This document shows, piece by piece, positions 53,326 to 61,931 of a stretch of 64,000 nucleotides of DNA. The stretch is from Namhaeicola litoreus. GTDB taxonomy: Bacteria; Bacteroidota; Bacteroidia; Flavobacteriales; Flavobacteriaceae. Location of the stretch: the NCBI RefSeq assembly GCF_042679565.1, contig NZ_JBHTMY010000003.1:1450205-1514204 (forward strand). Direction: 5' to 3'. Positions within the stretch are counted from its first letter, which is position 1, and every line of letters begins with the position of its first letter. The position numbers were made by a program, and so were the translations under genes. A model generated the notes under the pieces. It saw only the letters and a program-made list of their open reading frames with translations, was not told where the DNA came from and searched no databases.

Positions 53326-54813
53326 TTATTTCTTCATCATTTTATTTAAAATTCCAAATACGCCTCTAACAAAAGTAGCACTCGTCACAACTTTTATCAA
53401 TGGATCCATACCAGATTTACTGTTTTTTGTCTTACCTCTTGAGCTCTTTTCAGTTGGTGTATTTGCAATTTTCTTATTCAATATTTCATAGGCACTTTCG
53501 CGATTGATTGCCTCGTTATACTTGCTAACCAATTTAGAACTAGAAACCAGTCCGTCTAATTCCTTATCAGTCAGAACGTCCATTCTGCTCATTGGTGCAC
53601 GCAATAAAGTTCTGGCCAATGGTGTTGGCATTCCTTTTTCATTTAACACTGTTACCAGGGCTTCACCGGTTCCCAATCTTGTCAATTCCTGATCTACTTC
53701 ATAAAAATCAGAAATAGGATAATTCTGGGCTGCTAATTTAATACCTTTTCTGTCATTAGCAGTAAAAGCACGCAATGCATGTTGAATTTTTATTCCGAGT
53801 TGAGATAAAACATCGGATGGTATATCTTTAGGGTTTTGCGTAACAAAATAGATACCAATACCTTTTGAACGAATTAACTTAATAATACTCTCAATTTGGT
53901 CTAGTAAAGTTTTTGTAGCATTTTCAAAAACCAGGTGTGCCTCATCGATAAAAATGACTAATTCTGGTCTTTCTGCATCTCCTATTTCAGGAATTGAATT
54001 ATAAATTTCTGCTAATAATTGAAGCATAAAAGTTGAAAACAACTTTGGTTGATCCTGAATATCTGTGAGACGAAGTATCGATATTACTCCTCTCCCCTTT
54101 TCATCAATTCGAACCAAATCATTTACTTCAAAAGATTTCTCTCCAAAAAATAAATCTCCACCTTGTTGTTCTAGCTCTACGATCTTTCTTAAAATAGAAC
54201 CGGTAGAAGCAGTTGAAATTCTTCCATATTTCTCCTCAAATTCTTCTTTTCCATCATTTGTTGCGTATTGTAAGACTTTTTTGAAATCGTCTAAATCCAA
54301 AAGCGGTAATTTTTCATCATCACAATATTGAAAAACAATCGCCACAATACCTGTTTGAACATCAGTTAGATCAAGAATTCTGGAAAGTAATGTAGGTCCA
54401 AATTCTGAAACAGTAGCTCTTAATCTTACTCCCTTTTGTTCGGATAAACTTAAAATTTCGACAGGAAATCCCTTGGGCTCATAAGACAAGCCTATTTGGG
54501 CATGTCGTTTAGTAATATGTTCATTTTCAGTACCAGGTTTTGCGATACCACTTAAATCTCCTTTTACATCCATCAACAATACGGGAATACCGTTATCTGA
54601 TAAGTTCTCAGCAAAAACTTGTAATGATTTTGTTTTTCCTGTTCCTGTTGCCCCGGCAATAAGACCATGCCTGTTAATCGTTTTTAAAGGGATTTTTACA
54701 AAGGCCTCTTTGATCGGTTCCCCATCGAGCATGGCTGCCCCAAGCACAATCGACTCTCCTTTCATTTGATAACCTTGATTGATCTGAGTGATAAAATCAT
54801 CTCTTCTTGCCAT
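53326..54813 (-). CDS. HerA/VirB4-like ATPase, DUF853 (YjgR-type)
   Basis: The 495-residue protein is a single-ATPase-domain HerA-like protein of the DUF853/YjgR type: Walker A GATGTGKT (54-61), Walker B LVIFIDEAHLVFE, and GIYFVTQNPKDIPSDVLSQLG, which is the sensor-like segment. The HAS-barrel at the N-terminus (ESIVLGAAMLDGEPIKEAFV) is short. HerA proteins are hexameric pumps for DNA; many work with the NurA nuclease, but no NurA is next to it. Function of YjgR is not established. The C-terminal tail from about 440 is low complexity with a basic stretch. Confidence 0.88.
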   Translation of the reverse strand: MARRDDFITQINQGYQMKGESIVLGAAMLDGEPIKEAFVKIPLKTINRHGLIAGATGTGKTKSLQVFAENLSDNGIPVLLMDVKGDLSGIAKPGTENEHITKRHAQIGLSYEPKGFPVEILSLSEQKGVRLRATVSEFGPTLLSRILDLTDVQTGIVAIVFQYCDDEKLPLLDLDDFKKVLQYATNDGKEEFEEKYGRISTASTGSILRKIVELEQQGGDLFFGEKSFEVNDLVRIDEKGRGVISILRLTDIQDQPKLFSTFMLQLLAEIYNSIPEIGDAERPELVIFIDEAHLVFENATKTLLDQIESIIKLIRSKGIGIYFVTQNPKDIPSDVLSQLGIKIQHALRAFTANDRKGIKLAAQNYPISDFYEVDQELTRLGTGEALVTVLNEKGMPTPLARTLLRAPMSRMDVLTDKELDGLVSSSKLVSKYNEAINRESAYEILNKKIANTPTEKSSRGKTKNSKSGMDPLIKVVTSATFVRGVFGILNKMMKK

Positions 54814-54874
54814 ATCGATATTTTTGATAAAAATAGTTTAAAACCACAAAAGATAAAAATTGTTCTAGTTTAAA

Positions 54875-54882
54875 TATCTTTG
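54875..54882 (+). promoter_or_regulatory. Bacteroidota-type -7 box upstream of queE
   Basis: TATCTTTG matches TAnnTTTG exactly, 14 bases before the TTG start at 54897. A TTG at 54860-54862 is too close (12 bases) to be the -33 element. Confidence 0.5.
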
Positions 54883-54896
54883 CAAAAAATTAAAAT

Positions 54897-55526
54897 TTGG
54901 AAGCCAAAATACAAGAGTTGATTAATGTTGGAAAGATGCTCCCATTGATGGAGGAATTTTACACCATACAAGGAGAGGGTGCACATACGGGTAAAGCGGC
55001 CTATTTTATAAGAATTGGGGGTTGCGATGTAGGCTGCCATTGGTGCGATGTCAAAGAAAGTTGGAATGCCAAATTGCACCCCGCTACTGCTACTGAAAAA
55101 ATTATTGAAAACGCTATAAAATACTCAGATACAGTAGTTATAACCGGAGGTGAACCACTCATGTGGAATTTAGATTTTATAACAAAAAATTTACAAAGTC
55201 GAAATATTAAAACCCATATAGAAACCTCAGGAGCCTATACGCTTTCTGGTGTTTGGAATTGGATTTGCCTTTCGCCTAAAAAAAACAAATTACCCTTACA
55301 AGAGGTTTACGACAGAGCAGATGAGCTAAAAGTAATTGTTTACAATAAAAATGATTTTAAATTCGCAGAAGATCAAGCGAATAAGGTGAACGGAAATTGC
55401 ACACTTTTCTTACAGCCCGAATGGAGTAATCGAGAGAAAATGACTCCTTTGATCGTTGATTATGTGATGAAAAATCCTAAATGGAAAATATCTTTACAAA
55501 CCCATAAATATTTGAATATACCTTAA
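54897..55526 (+). CDS. queE: 7-carboxy-7-deazaguanine synthase
   Basis: This radical-SAM enzyme makes 7-carboxy-7-deazaguanine in queuosine synthesis. The 209-residue protein has the cluster-binding Cys 43, Cys 47 and Cys 50 in GGCDVGCHWCDVKESW, with TGGEPLMW for SAM binding. The form is the short QueE in which the cluster motif is Cx3Cx2C. The start is TTG at 54897; an ATG at 54936 would remove 13 residues that I believe homologues have. A good -7 box at 54875 fits either start. It is convergent with cmk, 4 bases apart. Confidence 0.93.
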   Translation: MEAKIQELINVGKMLPLMEEFYTIQGEGAHTGKAAYFIRIGGCDVGCHWCDVKESWNAKLHPATATEKIIENAIKYSDTVVITGGEPLMWNLDFITKNLQSRNIKTHIETSGAYTLSGVWNWICLSPKKNKLPLQEVYDRADELKVIVYNKNDFKFAEDQANKVNGNCTLFLQPEWSNREKMTPLIVDYVMKNPKWKISLQTHKYLNIP

Positions 55527-55530
55527 GATT

Positions 55531-56229
55531 TCAATTGAGTTTTTCAATTTTATCTTGTACTAGTTTCAAAATGTAATGAAATTGTTCATCCTTTTTCATT
55601 TGTGAATTATCTATCTCGATAGCGTCGTTGGCCTTTATTAAAGGAGAAATTTTTCTTGTAGAATCTAATTCATCACGCATCACTACATTTTCTAACACTT
55701 CTTCAAACGAAACATCTTCGTTTTTTTCGGTCATTTCCTTAAACCTTCTACCCGCCCTAACTTCAGGCTTTGCACTTAAAAATAATTTGATTTCAGCATC
55801 TGGAAATACAACCGACCCAATATCGCGACCATCCATCACCAAACCTTTATTTTCACCTAATTTCTTCTGATAATTTACCAGCTTTTTACGCACTTCAGGA
55901 ATCGTAGAAATTCTACTTACCAAATTCGAAATTTCCAACGTTCTAATTTCGTTTTCAACATTTTCACCATTTAAATACATTTCTGAAAATCCTAGGTCAG
56001 AATTAAAAATAAAGTTGAGATCTATTCCATCTAACCCTTCAACTATTTTATCAATATTTAGGGTATTTTCATTTATCCAACCTTTTCGTCTGGCATAAAG
56101 CGCAACAGCCCTATACATAGCCCCTGTATCAACGTAGATATAACCCAACTCTTTCGCCAGTAATTTTGCGATGGTACTTTTTCCTGTTGATGAATAGCCA
56201 TCTATGGCTATGATTACTTTTTTACTCAT
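55531..56229 (-). CDS. cmk: Cytidylate kinase
   Basis: The 232-residue enzyme phosphorylates CMP and dCMP. It has the P-loop GYSSTGKST (11-19), GAMYRAVAL, DGRDIGSVVFPDAEIKLFL for substrate binding, and the usual lid VVMRDELDSTRKISPL. It lies immediately downstream of porQ (1 base), a pairing I recall from other Flavobacteriaceae. Confidence 0.96.
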   Translation of the reverse strand: MSKKVIIAIDGYSSTGKSTIAKLLAKELGYIYVDTGAMYRAVALYARRKGWINENTLNIDKIVEGLDGIDLNFIFNSDLGFSEMYLNGENVENEIRTLEISNLVSRISTIPEVRKKLVNYQKKLGENKGLVMDGRDIGSVVFPDAEIKLFLSAKPEVRAGRRFKEMTEKNEDVSFEEVLENVVMRDELDSTRKISPLIKANDAIEIDNSQMKKDEQFHYILKLVQDKIEKLN

Positions 56230-56230
56230 C

Positions 56231-57256
56231 TTAAAATCTTCTCCTATTTAAATCGATTAGTAATGAAAATGTGTTTGAATTTGTTACTGGATGGTATTTT
56301 GTAAATGCATATTCAAATGTAAGCCTTCCTGTTGTTAAACCAAAACCGGCGCTAAATCCGGCAAAAGTTCTGGCCTCTGTTAAATTTAGTTCTGCCGCTC
56401 TTCTAAAATTATACCCAAATCTCAAACTGAATGCTCCTTCGGGAAAAAACTCTGCACCTACTACCAAATGCCTTATGGCTTGATCAAAGAAATTAATCGT
56501 TTCATTCGTCGTTTCTCCATCCAAATTACTCGAACTATTTGAAGGGTTGGGCTCTGCAATATACCAGCTTTGCAAGCTATTTATGGTGAGATACCATTTT
56601 AATGGCACATCTTGTAATTGGTAGCTGGAGGCTATGGCGATTTCGAGAGGCAACTCCTCTCTTATTTCATCAAAAACAGTAATTTGATATCCTAAATTTC
56701 GAATAACTGCAGCAAAACTATAAGGTTTTGTATCATCATAATAATAAATACCAAAATCAGCTGCTAGTCCGGAAGAATTATAGTTTTCAATTTTCGAATT
56801 GAGGTATTTTAAATTTCCTCCTAAATAAAAGGCCGAAAAGGGTATTTGATAGGAATACCCAATTGAAATGGCAATATCTCTCGCGCCAAAATCTCCTGTT
56901 TCCAACCCTGATTCATCTGCACCTATAAAATCGCCATAGTCCAAATATTGAATTCCTCCATGTAATACGCCAAATCTTCTATTTACTAAATGAGCAAAAG
57001 TTACTGAACCCATATTTAAATCACCCAGATAATTGATATAATTTACGCCTAACTGATTGTCAATCAACCGATTGATACTCGCAGGATTCCACAATGGTTG
57101 ATTCACATCCTCATTCATGGTATAAATGTCACCACCCAATGCAGCTTGTCTGGCTGAAACGGGAATATTTAAAAAACTAAAAACACGCTCTCCCCCAACC
57201 TGCGCTAGAGCAAAATGGCCATACATAAGGATGATCAATAAGAATGCGTTTTTCAT
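56231..57256 (-). CDS. porQ: Type IX secretion system protein PorQ
   Basis: PorQ is an outer-membrane protein of the type IX secretion system, required for export of proteins with a C-terminal signal and for lipid A attachment. The 341-residue protein has a signal peptide (MKNAFLLIILMYGHFALA) and a PorV/PorQ-type barrel. Recognisable segments are FLNIPVSARQAALGGDIYTM, QPLWNPASINRLIDNQLGVNY and a C-terminal strand NTFSLLIDLNRRRF. Its presence with cmk downstream is a Bacteroidota hallmark. I do not find a T9SS C-terminal domain on any protein in this window. Confidence 0.94.
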   Translation of the reverse strand: MKNAFLLIILMYGHFALAQVGGERVFSFLNIPVSARQAALGGDIYTMNEDVNQPLWNPASINRLIDNQLGVNYINYLGDLNMGSVTFAHLVNRRFGVLHGGIQYLDYGDFIGADESGLETGDFGARDIAISIGYSYQIPFSAFYLGGNLKYLNSKIENYNSSGLAADFGIYYYDDTKPYSFAAVIRNLGYQITVFDEIREELPLEIAIASSYQLQDVPLKWYLTINSLQSWYIAEPNPSNSSSNLDGETTNETINFFDQAIRHLVVGAEFFPEGAFSLRFGYNFRRAAELNLTEARTFAGFSAGFGLTTGRLTFEYAFTKYHPVTNSNTFSLLIDLNRRRF

Positions 57257-57310
57257 TTAAACGCAAAGAAAATGTAAAAAAAAAGGATAACCTAATTGAT
57301 TTTTTTCGAA

Positions 57311-58258
57311 TCACCGGGGTACTTTATTCTCAATGGCTGGTAAAGATTGCAAATATGTATAAATGGCATCAATTTCATTGTCTGTCAAATTTACGTATGG
57401 AACCATCGGATATCTCAATGCAATTTCTCCTTCTACAATACCAGATTTCAGAGCATTCCTAAATTTTTCTTTAGACCATTTTCCTATTCCGGTCTCCTTG
57501 TCCGGTGTGAGATTTGATGAGTGTATAACTTGGCCCTCCATATTTAGTAACTCGTTCCCTCCTCCAAAATAGCCAGGGCTTTTTTCTGGCTCCAAGAAAT
57601 CATTCGTTTTAAAATCAGCAGAATGACAAGAGAAACAATCCAAATTATGAGCGAGATATTTGCCTAATTCTATGGGGTTATTCTCGTCGGGCATAGGTAT
57701 TTTTTGTTCTGGAAACGGAAATGGTTTAAAAACTGTATTTGATAAAACCTTTGTCAGAAATGAAGGTTCAACCGGAATACTAGGTGTGGCATTAGCTCGA
57801 ACATATGAATGATCTGAACGAAGAAAAGATACAATGGCATTGATATCATCATCTGCCATTGTAGGTAATTTAGCCATATAGGGTGGAGCGTATTTTCCAT
57901 CTCTTTTAATGCCCGTTCTCAACAAATAGACAATTTCACTATCTGTCCAAGTGCCAATTCCATGGGTTTCATCTTTTGTAATATTGGCAGAATATATCTT
58001 TCCAAATTCTTCTGGTGCATCTCGCATAAATTTACCGGTTAATTGTCCTGTTTCTTCATTAAAATGACAGTTCGCACATAAAACTTTAGCTAACTTTTCT
58101 CCTCTTGCAATTGATTCGGGTGTACTCTGAACAACGAATTCTATTTTTTCAGTTTTATAGGAAGGAATACCTCTTAGTTGAATATAAAGGCCTGCAAAAA
58201 GAATAAGAACTACAACAATGAGCAATAATTTTCCAAAAAATTTAATCGATTTTTTCAT
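57311..58258 (-). CDS. Diheme c-type cytochrome, membrane-anchored
   Basis: The ATG at 58258 gives a 315-residue protein starting MKKSIKFFGKLLLIVVVLIL, an uncleaved anchor or signal. Two c-type heme sites follow: CANCH (61-65) and CFSCH (208-212), each in its own cytochrome c domain. The layout, with MKDAP- and MPDENNP-type linkers, resembles the diheme cytochromes found with alcohol/aldehyde dehydrogenases or thiosulphate enzymes, but no such enzyme is adjacent. It probably carries electrons in the periplasm. It is followed at 54 bases by porQ and preceded by the esterase-like gene, both on the same strand. Confidence 0.9.
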   Translation of the reverse strand: MKKSIKFFGKLLLIVVVLILFAGLYIQLRGIPSYKTEKIEFVVQSTPESIARGEKLAKVLCANCHFNEETGQLTGKFMRDAPEEFGKIYSANITKDETHGIGTWTDSEIVYLLRTGIKRDGKYAPPYMAKLPTMADDDINAIVSFLRSDHSYVRANATPSIPVEPSFLTKVLSNTVFKPFPFPEQKIPMPDENNPIELGKYLAHNLDCFSCHSADFKTNDFLEPEKSPGYFGGGNELLNMEGQVIHSSNLTPDKETGIGKWSKEKFRNALKSGIVEGEIALRYPMVPYVNLTDNEIDAIYTYLQSLPAIENKVPR

Positions 58259-58377
58259 ATCCCACAGATTTAGGTGTTGACTCATTTTTATCAATAATTA
58301 ACTTTAATTGTTGATTTTCAGATAAATATAATACAATTACATAATTTTTTATACTCCTTCTGAAAAAAATTAGTTTG

Positions 58378-60111
58378 CTATTTATATCTCCAACTCATTA
58401 AATCTGCATCTTTTGGGGCCGTTTTTGCAATTCTTTCCATGATTTTTGGAACATACATTGAATTATATCTTAAACGGCTAATATAATTTGGATTTTCTTG
58501 GTCTCCATTCCAGCAATGCTCAGCTCTATCACCGTAATCCACTTCCCCTTCGTAATAGGGATTGGTTGTTGATTCTAGAAAATCTTCCATTAAATAGACG
58601 GCATTATTAAGATAATAATTATCCATATCACCACAATAAATATGAATTTTACCTCTTAACTTTTCTCCTAATTTATCCCAGTCTCTCTCTAAAATATAAC
58701 GCAAATCGTAATTCTCTTTCCAATACTTAGCCACCTCTGAATTAATTTCTCCTGTCATTTTGTCCCAAATTCTTTGAGGATATCCATCTTCCCCCTGCGG
58801 TGAATAAGTTGCTTCCCAAATATCCCACTGCTGACCAGATCTCGAGTGATCACCCAAAACCAATTCAAAATGATTGGCTCGTTTTACGGTTGAACTAATC
58901 TGACCTAAATAATATCTTTTCGCAGGAATTTCTATCGTGTTAAAGTCGCTTTCATAATAATAGGCATTTTTGTCCTCATAAATATTATTCAAACAATAGG
59001 CCCTAAAATCAATAGGGTCAGGACAAGCGGCAAAACAACCATTATATTCTTCAGGATACATCACTTGAACAGCCAGTGCTTCCCAACCACCAGTGGAGCC
59101 TCCATAGAGAAATCTTGCCCAGCCTTCTCCTAAACCACGAAATTTTTCTTCTATAAATGGTATTAGTTCATACGTAATTGCATCTCCATAAGGGCCTTGG
59201 GAGGCAGAATTTACGGCATATGAATCATCGTAATAAGGAGTGGGGTGCTGAATTTCAATAATGATAAATCTTGGAAAATCGGGTTCGTTCCATCGCTTAT
59301 AAAAATCATAAGCCTCTTGTTGTTGGATAATATTGTACCCTTTTACATTAAACCTTTCTGCAAAATCAGGTTCCAAATTAGGGTCAGGGGGTGTTGTTCT
59401 AAAGCCACCAAAATCTGAAGGGAAATGACCATGAAAAATCATGATCGGGTATTTGGCCTCCGGATGCTTTTCAAAATCTTTTGGTAAAAGAACATGAGCC
59501 CCTAAAAATATATCTCTACCCCAAAAAGAAGAAAGTTTCTCCGACTTCATTTTCACATGCTTGATCCATTCTGTATCTTTAGGCTCTTCCAAAGGCTCAA
59601 TTTTCTCCGTCATTACGATTTCAAGGTCTTTAATGCCTTCATTTGTCACTTCAATTTTAATTGGTTTGCTGTAAAGATTTCCAGGAGATAAATTCCATTG
59701 CTGGCCTTCTCCATTATCCATAGGTAATTTCACCGTATGTCCGGTAGAAAGTTGAAAATCTTCATATACGTGGAGCAAAGCCTGCACATAATAAATTCCT
59801 GGCTTAATATCTTTGATACTTGATACGGGATAACCAAATGCGTTTTGATCAAATAACTGACTCTCTTTCGGTTTGAAAATATCTACATTCATGCCAAAGA
59901 TCAATTGCGTTTGTAATCCGTCATTTATCTGAAATCTAGGCTCTTTTTCATCATTATTAGAAAACATCAGCAATAACCTACCCTGGAGATTATCATCACC
60001 TAAAGAAGAGTCGAAAGAAATATAAATAGAATTATTATCTGCCGAATTACTTTCGTTTTTACAAGAAATAAGAACAGTAATAAACAGTAAAAGAAAGATT
60101 ACTTTTTGCAT
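58378..60111 (-). CDS. Lipoprotein with esterase-like alpha/beta-hydrolase domain
   Basis: The 577-residue protein has a lipoprotein signal (MQKVIFLLLFITVLISC, Cys 17). Residues about 20-190 form an N-terminal beta-rich domain of unclear identity. The remainder is an esterase-D-like alpha/beta hydrolase: nucleophile elbow FLYGGSTGGWEAL (about residue 340), with candidate Asp in CGDMDNYYL and His in RAEHCWNGD. FHGHFPSD earlier resembles the oxyanion region. The substrate is unknown; carbohydrate esterases of this fold are common in Bacteroidota and a GH53 enzyme is encoded 1 kb upstream, which hints at, but does not show, sugar-ester cleavage. Confidence 0.82.
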   Translation of the reverse strand: MQKVIFLLLFITVLISCKNESNSADNNSIYISFDSSLGDDNLQGRLLLMFSNNDEKEPRFQINDGLQTQLIFGMNVDIFKPKESQLFDQNAFGYPVSSIKDIKPGIYYVQALLHVYEDFQLSTGHTVKLPMDNGEGQQWNLSPGNLYSKPIKIEVTNEGIKDLEIVMTEKIEPLEEPKDTEWIKHVKMKSEKLSSFWGRDIFLGAHVLLPKDFEKHPEAKYPIMIFHGHFPSDFGGFRTTPPDPNLEPDFAERFNVKGYNIIQQQEAYDFYKRWNEPDFPRFIIIEIQHPTPYYDDSYAVNSASQGPYGDAITYELIPFIEEKFRGLGEGWARFLYGGSTGGWEALAVQVMYPEEYNGCFAACPDPIDFRAYCLNNIYEDKNAYYYESDFNTIEIPAKRYYLGQISSTVKRANHFELVLGDHSRSGQQWDIWEATYSPQGEDGYPQRIWDKMTGEINSEVAKYWKENYDLRYILERDWDKLGEKLRGKIHIYCGDMDNYYLNNAVYLMEDFLESTTNPYYEGEVDYGDRAEHCWNGDQENPNYISRLRYNSMYVPKIMERIAKTAPKDADLMSWRYK

Positions 60112-60145
60112 AAGAAGAAATTTTATAAAAATAAAGATATACTTT

Positions 60146-60763
60146 TTAGGTTGTTTTTAACCAACCTGCTATGCTGAATCTTTTTCTGTTATGGGAAGGA
60201 TGGACTTCATGCTCTAATTCATCACTTTTAAAAAAAATAGACCTGCCGCCATAAGGAAATACATTTTCAATTTTTTCATCTTCTAAATAGAGGCTAAGAT
60301 TCCCGCCATCAGATTTTTTCCAATCGTCATTTAAATAAGTGACAAGGCTAAATTTTCTTCCTCTGTCTGTTTTGAATTGATCGAGGTGCCTTTTGTAAAA
60401 ACTCCCCACATCATATATGGCGTAATGAAACTCAAAATCGTTGATGGAAGTATAACAGGTAGAATTAAGATGATTGATGAAATTTTGTACTTGATCTAAA
60501 AAGGCTTTTTCAAAAAAGTCTGTCGTGTTATTGTTTATCCATTTAATTAGATCTCCTCTTACCTCGGTATTTTTCTGATAATCAAACTTTTTTCCAATAC
60601 CAGCAGGATTCATTTGATTATTTTCATAGTAATTGATCAAGTTAAACCTTAATCCTGAAATAATGCTCTCATCCAAGAATTGATCAATAAATCCAAATTT
60701 CTGGTCAATTAGACCCTGAATTAAGACCTCAAATTTTTGAGTCTCAGCCAATAAATTATTCAA
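60146..60763 (-). CDS. 2-oxoglutarate/Fe(II)-dependent dioxygenase, prolyl 4-hydroxylase-like
   Basis: The 205-residue protein has the facial triad HxD...H: His 126/Asp 128 in FYKRHLDQF and His 185 in DELEHEVHPS, with Arg 195 as the likely 2-oxoglutarate contact in RKRFSIAGW. The YLNDDWKKSDGGNLSLYL strand is typical of the P4H/PKHD group. The start is TTG at 60763: an in-frame stop is four codons upstream and the first internal Met is at residue 51. It has no signal peptide, so it acts in the cytosol. The natural substrate, a protein or small molecule, is not known. Confidence 0.85.
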   Translation of the reverse strand: MNNLLAETQKFEVLIQGLIDQKFGFIDQFLDESIISGLRFNLINYYENNQMNPAGIGKKFDYQKNTEVRGDLIKWINNNTTDFFEKAFLDQVQNFINHLNSTCYTSINDFEFHYAIYDVGSFYKRHLDQFKTDRGRKFSLVTYLNDDWKKSDGGNLSLYLEDEKIENVFPYGGRSIFFKSDELEHEVHPSHNRKRFSIAGWLKTT

Positions 60764-60819
60764 TGTAAAACTTTAGGAATATTTTCCAAATATCGTTAAG
60801 TAATCAATACAAAATCGAT

Positions 60820-61914
60820 TTATTTTTGAGGATTAAATTCTTTTAAAATTGGAAGTGACTTGAGAGTGAAATCAAAAAGAGCCTGGTTTTCCCATGGAGA
60901 TCCATTTTGAGAGGTAGGTCCATCGAATGCAACCAGTTCTCCTCCCCAATAACAAATTCCAATACCATCCTCTACCTCTAAAATTTTTGTATACAATGCT
61001 TTAAAAAAATTAGCTTGTCCCAATCCTGTCGGAGGAAAATCAGGAAGGATAATCTGACTCTCGAGCCCAACAATATTATTTGTGTAATCATTCCATCCTA
61101 AAGTAAAAGGGTAAGCCGTTTCTGCAATCAAAAGCTGCTTACCAAAACTATTCGAGAGTTCATTCATTCGGCCAGCTAAAGTATTAAGATCTTTTCCATG
61201 CCAAATTGGATAATAGGATAGACCTATGAAATCGTAATCTACATTTGCCATTTTTTGAAAAAAAGAATTAGAACCGCTATGTCCTGCATAGTGGATCATA
61301 ATTTTAGAAGCAGCATTAGTCTGCCTTACTGCCTCAGAAGCTATTTGTAACAATTCAATACACTGAATTTCATTGCTATGCAAATTGCCATCAGGAAAAA
61401 GGAATCCATTATTAATTTCATTCCCAATTTGAATAATTTCTGGTCTAAGGGTAGCTACAACTTTTTTTGTATACTCTCTCACAGAATCTTTCAGCTGCTC
61501 ATAAGAAATATTTTGCCAAGCCTTAGGTTTCTCCTGATGTCCCGGATCGGCCCATGTATCTGAATAATGCAGTGTTAGCCAAATTTGATAACCTTTTGAC
61601 CTTATGTGGGTCGAAAAATCTTCTACCTCGGATAAACTAGCCACACGATCTGTTGGGTTCACCCAAAGCTTTAACCTTATGATATTGACACCACTTTTCT
61701 TTAGTATCGATAAAAAATCTTCAACATCACTGTTATGATTTAGAAAATTGAGATTTCGCGACGCTATTTGCGGATAAGCAGACAAATCTGCTCCCCGAAA
61801 TGTCATTTTTTTCTCAATCATTATAAGGGGTTGGTCTACTTCATCCTTACCCTCAGAACATGAAATCAGACTTATAAAAAATAAAACTAAGAATATCGAT
61901 CTATAATAATCCAT
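60820..61914 (-). CDS. Arabinogalactan endo-beta-1,4-galactanase, GH53, lipoprotein
   Basis: The 364-residue protein has a lipoprotein signal (MDYYRSIFLVLFFISLISC, Cys 19) and one GH53 catalytic domain from about residue 35. The acid/base is Glu 166 in QIGNEINNG and the nucleophile is Glu 265 in LIAETAYPF; FRGADLSAYPQI near the start and WGGELVAF near the end are typical. GH53 enzymes cut beta-1,4-galactan side chains of pectin and similar polymers. Surface or periplasmic anchoring by lipid is expected. No SusC/SusD pair is in the window, so this is not a full utilisation locus. Confidence 0.93.
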   Translation of the reverse strand: MDYYRSIFLVLFFISLISCSEGKDEVDQPLIMIEKKMTFRGADLSAYPQIASRNLNFLNHNSDVEDFLSILKKSGVNIIRLKLWVNPTDRVASLSEVEDFSTHIRSKGYQIWLTLHYSDTWADPGHQEKPKAWQNISYEQLKDSVREYTKKVVATLRPEIIQIGNEINNGFLFPDGNLHSNEIQCIELLQIASEAVRQTNAASKIMIHYAGHSGSNSFFQKMANVDYDFIGLSYYPIWHGKDLNTLAGRMNELSNSFGKQLLIAETAYPFTLGWNDYTNNIVGLESQIILPDFPPTGLGQANFFKALYTKILEVEDGIGICYWGGELVAFDGPTSQNGSPWENQALFDFTLKSLPILKEFNPQK

Positions 61915-61931
61915 ATAACCATTTAAAAAAT

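Noticed and set aside
53326..54813. HerA-based defence or NurA/HerA repair island
   Set aside because: No NurA, SIR2 or other partner gene is next to it; the protein is the single-domain DUF853 type, which is common in ordinary genomes.
58378..61914. Polysaccharide utilisation locus around the GH53 gene
   Set aside because: There is no SusC/SusD pair, sensor or other glycosidase. Only the esterase-like lipoprotein is a loose candidate partner.
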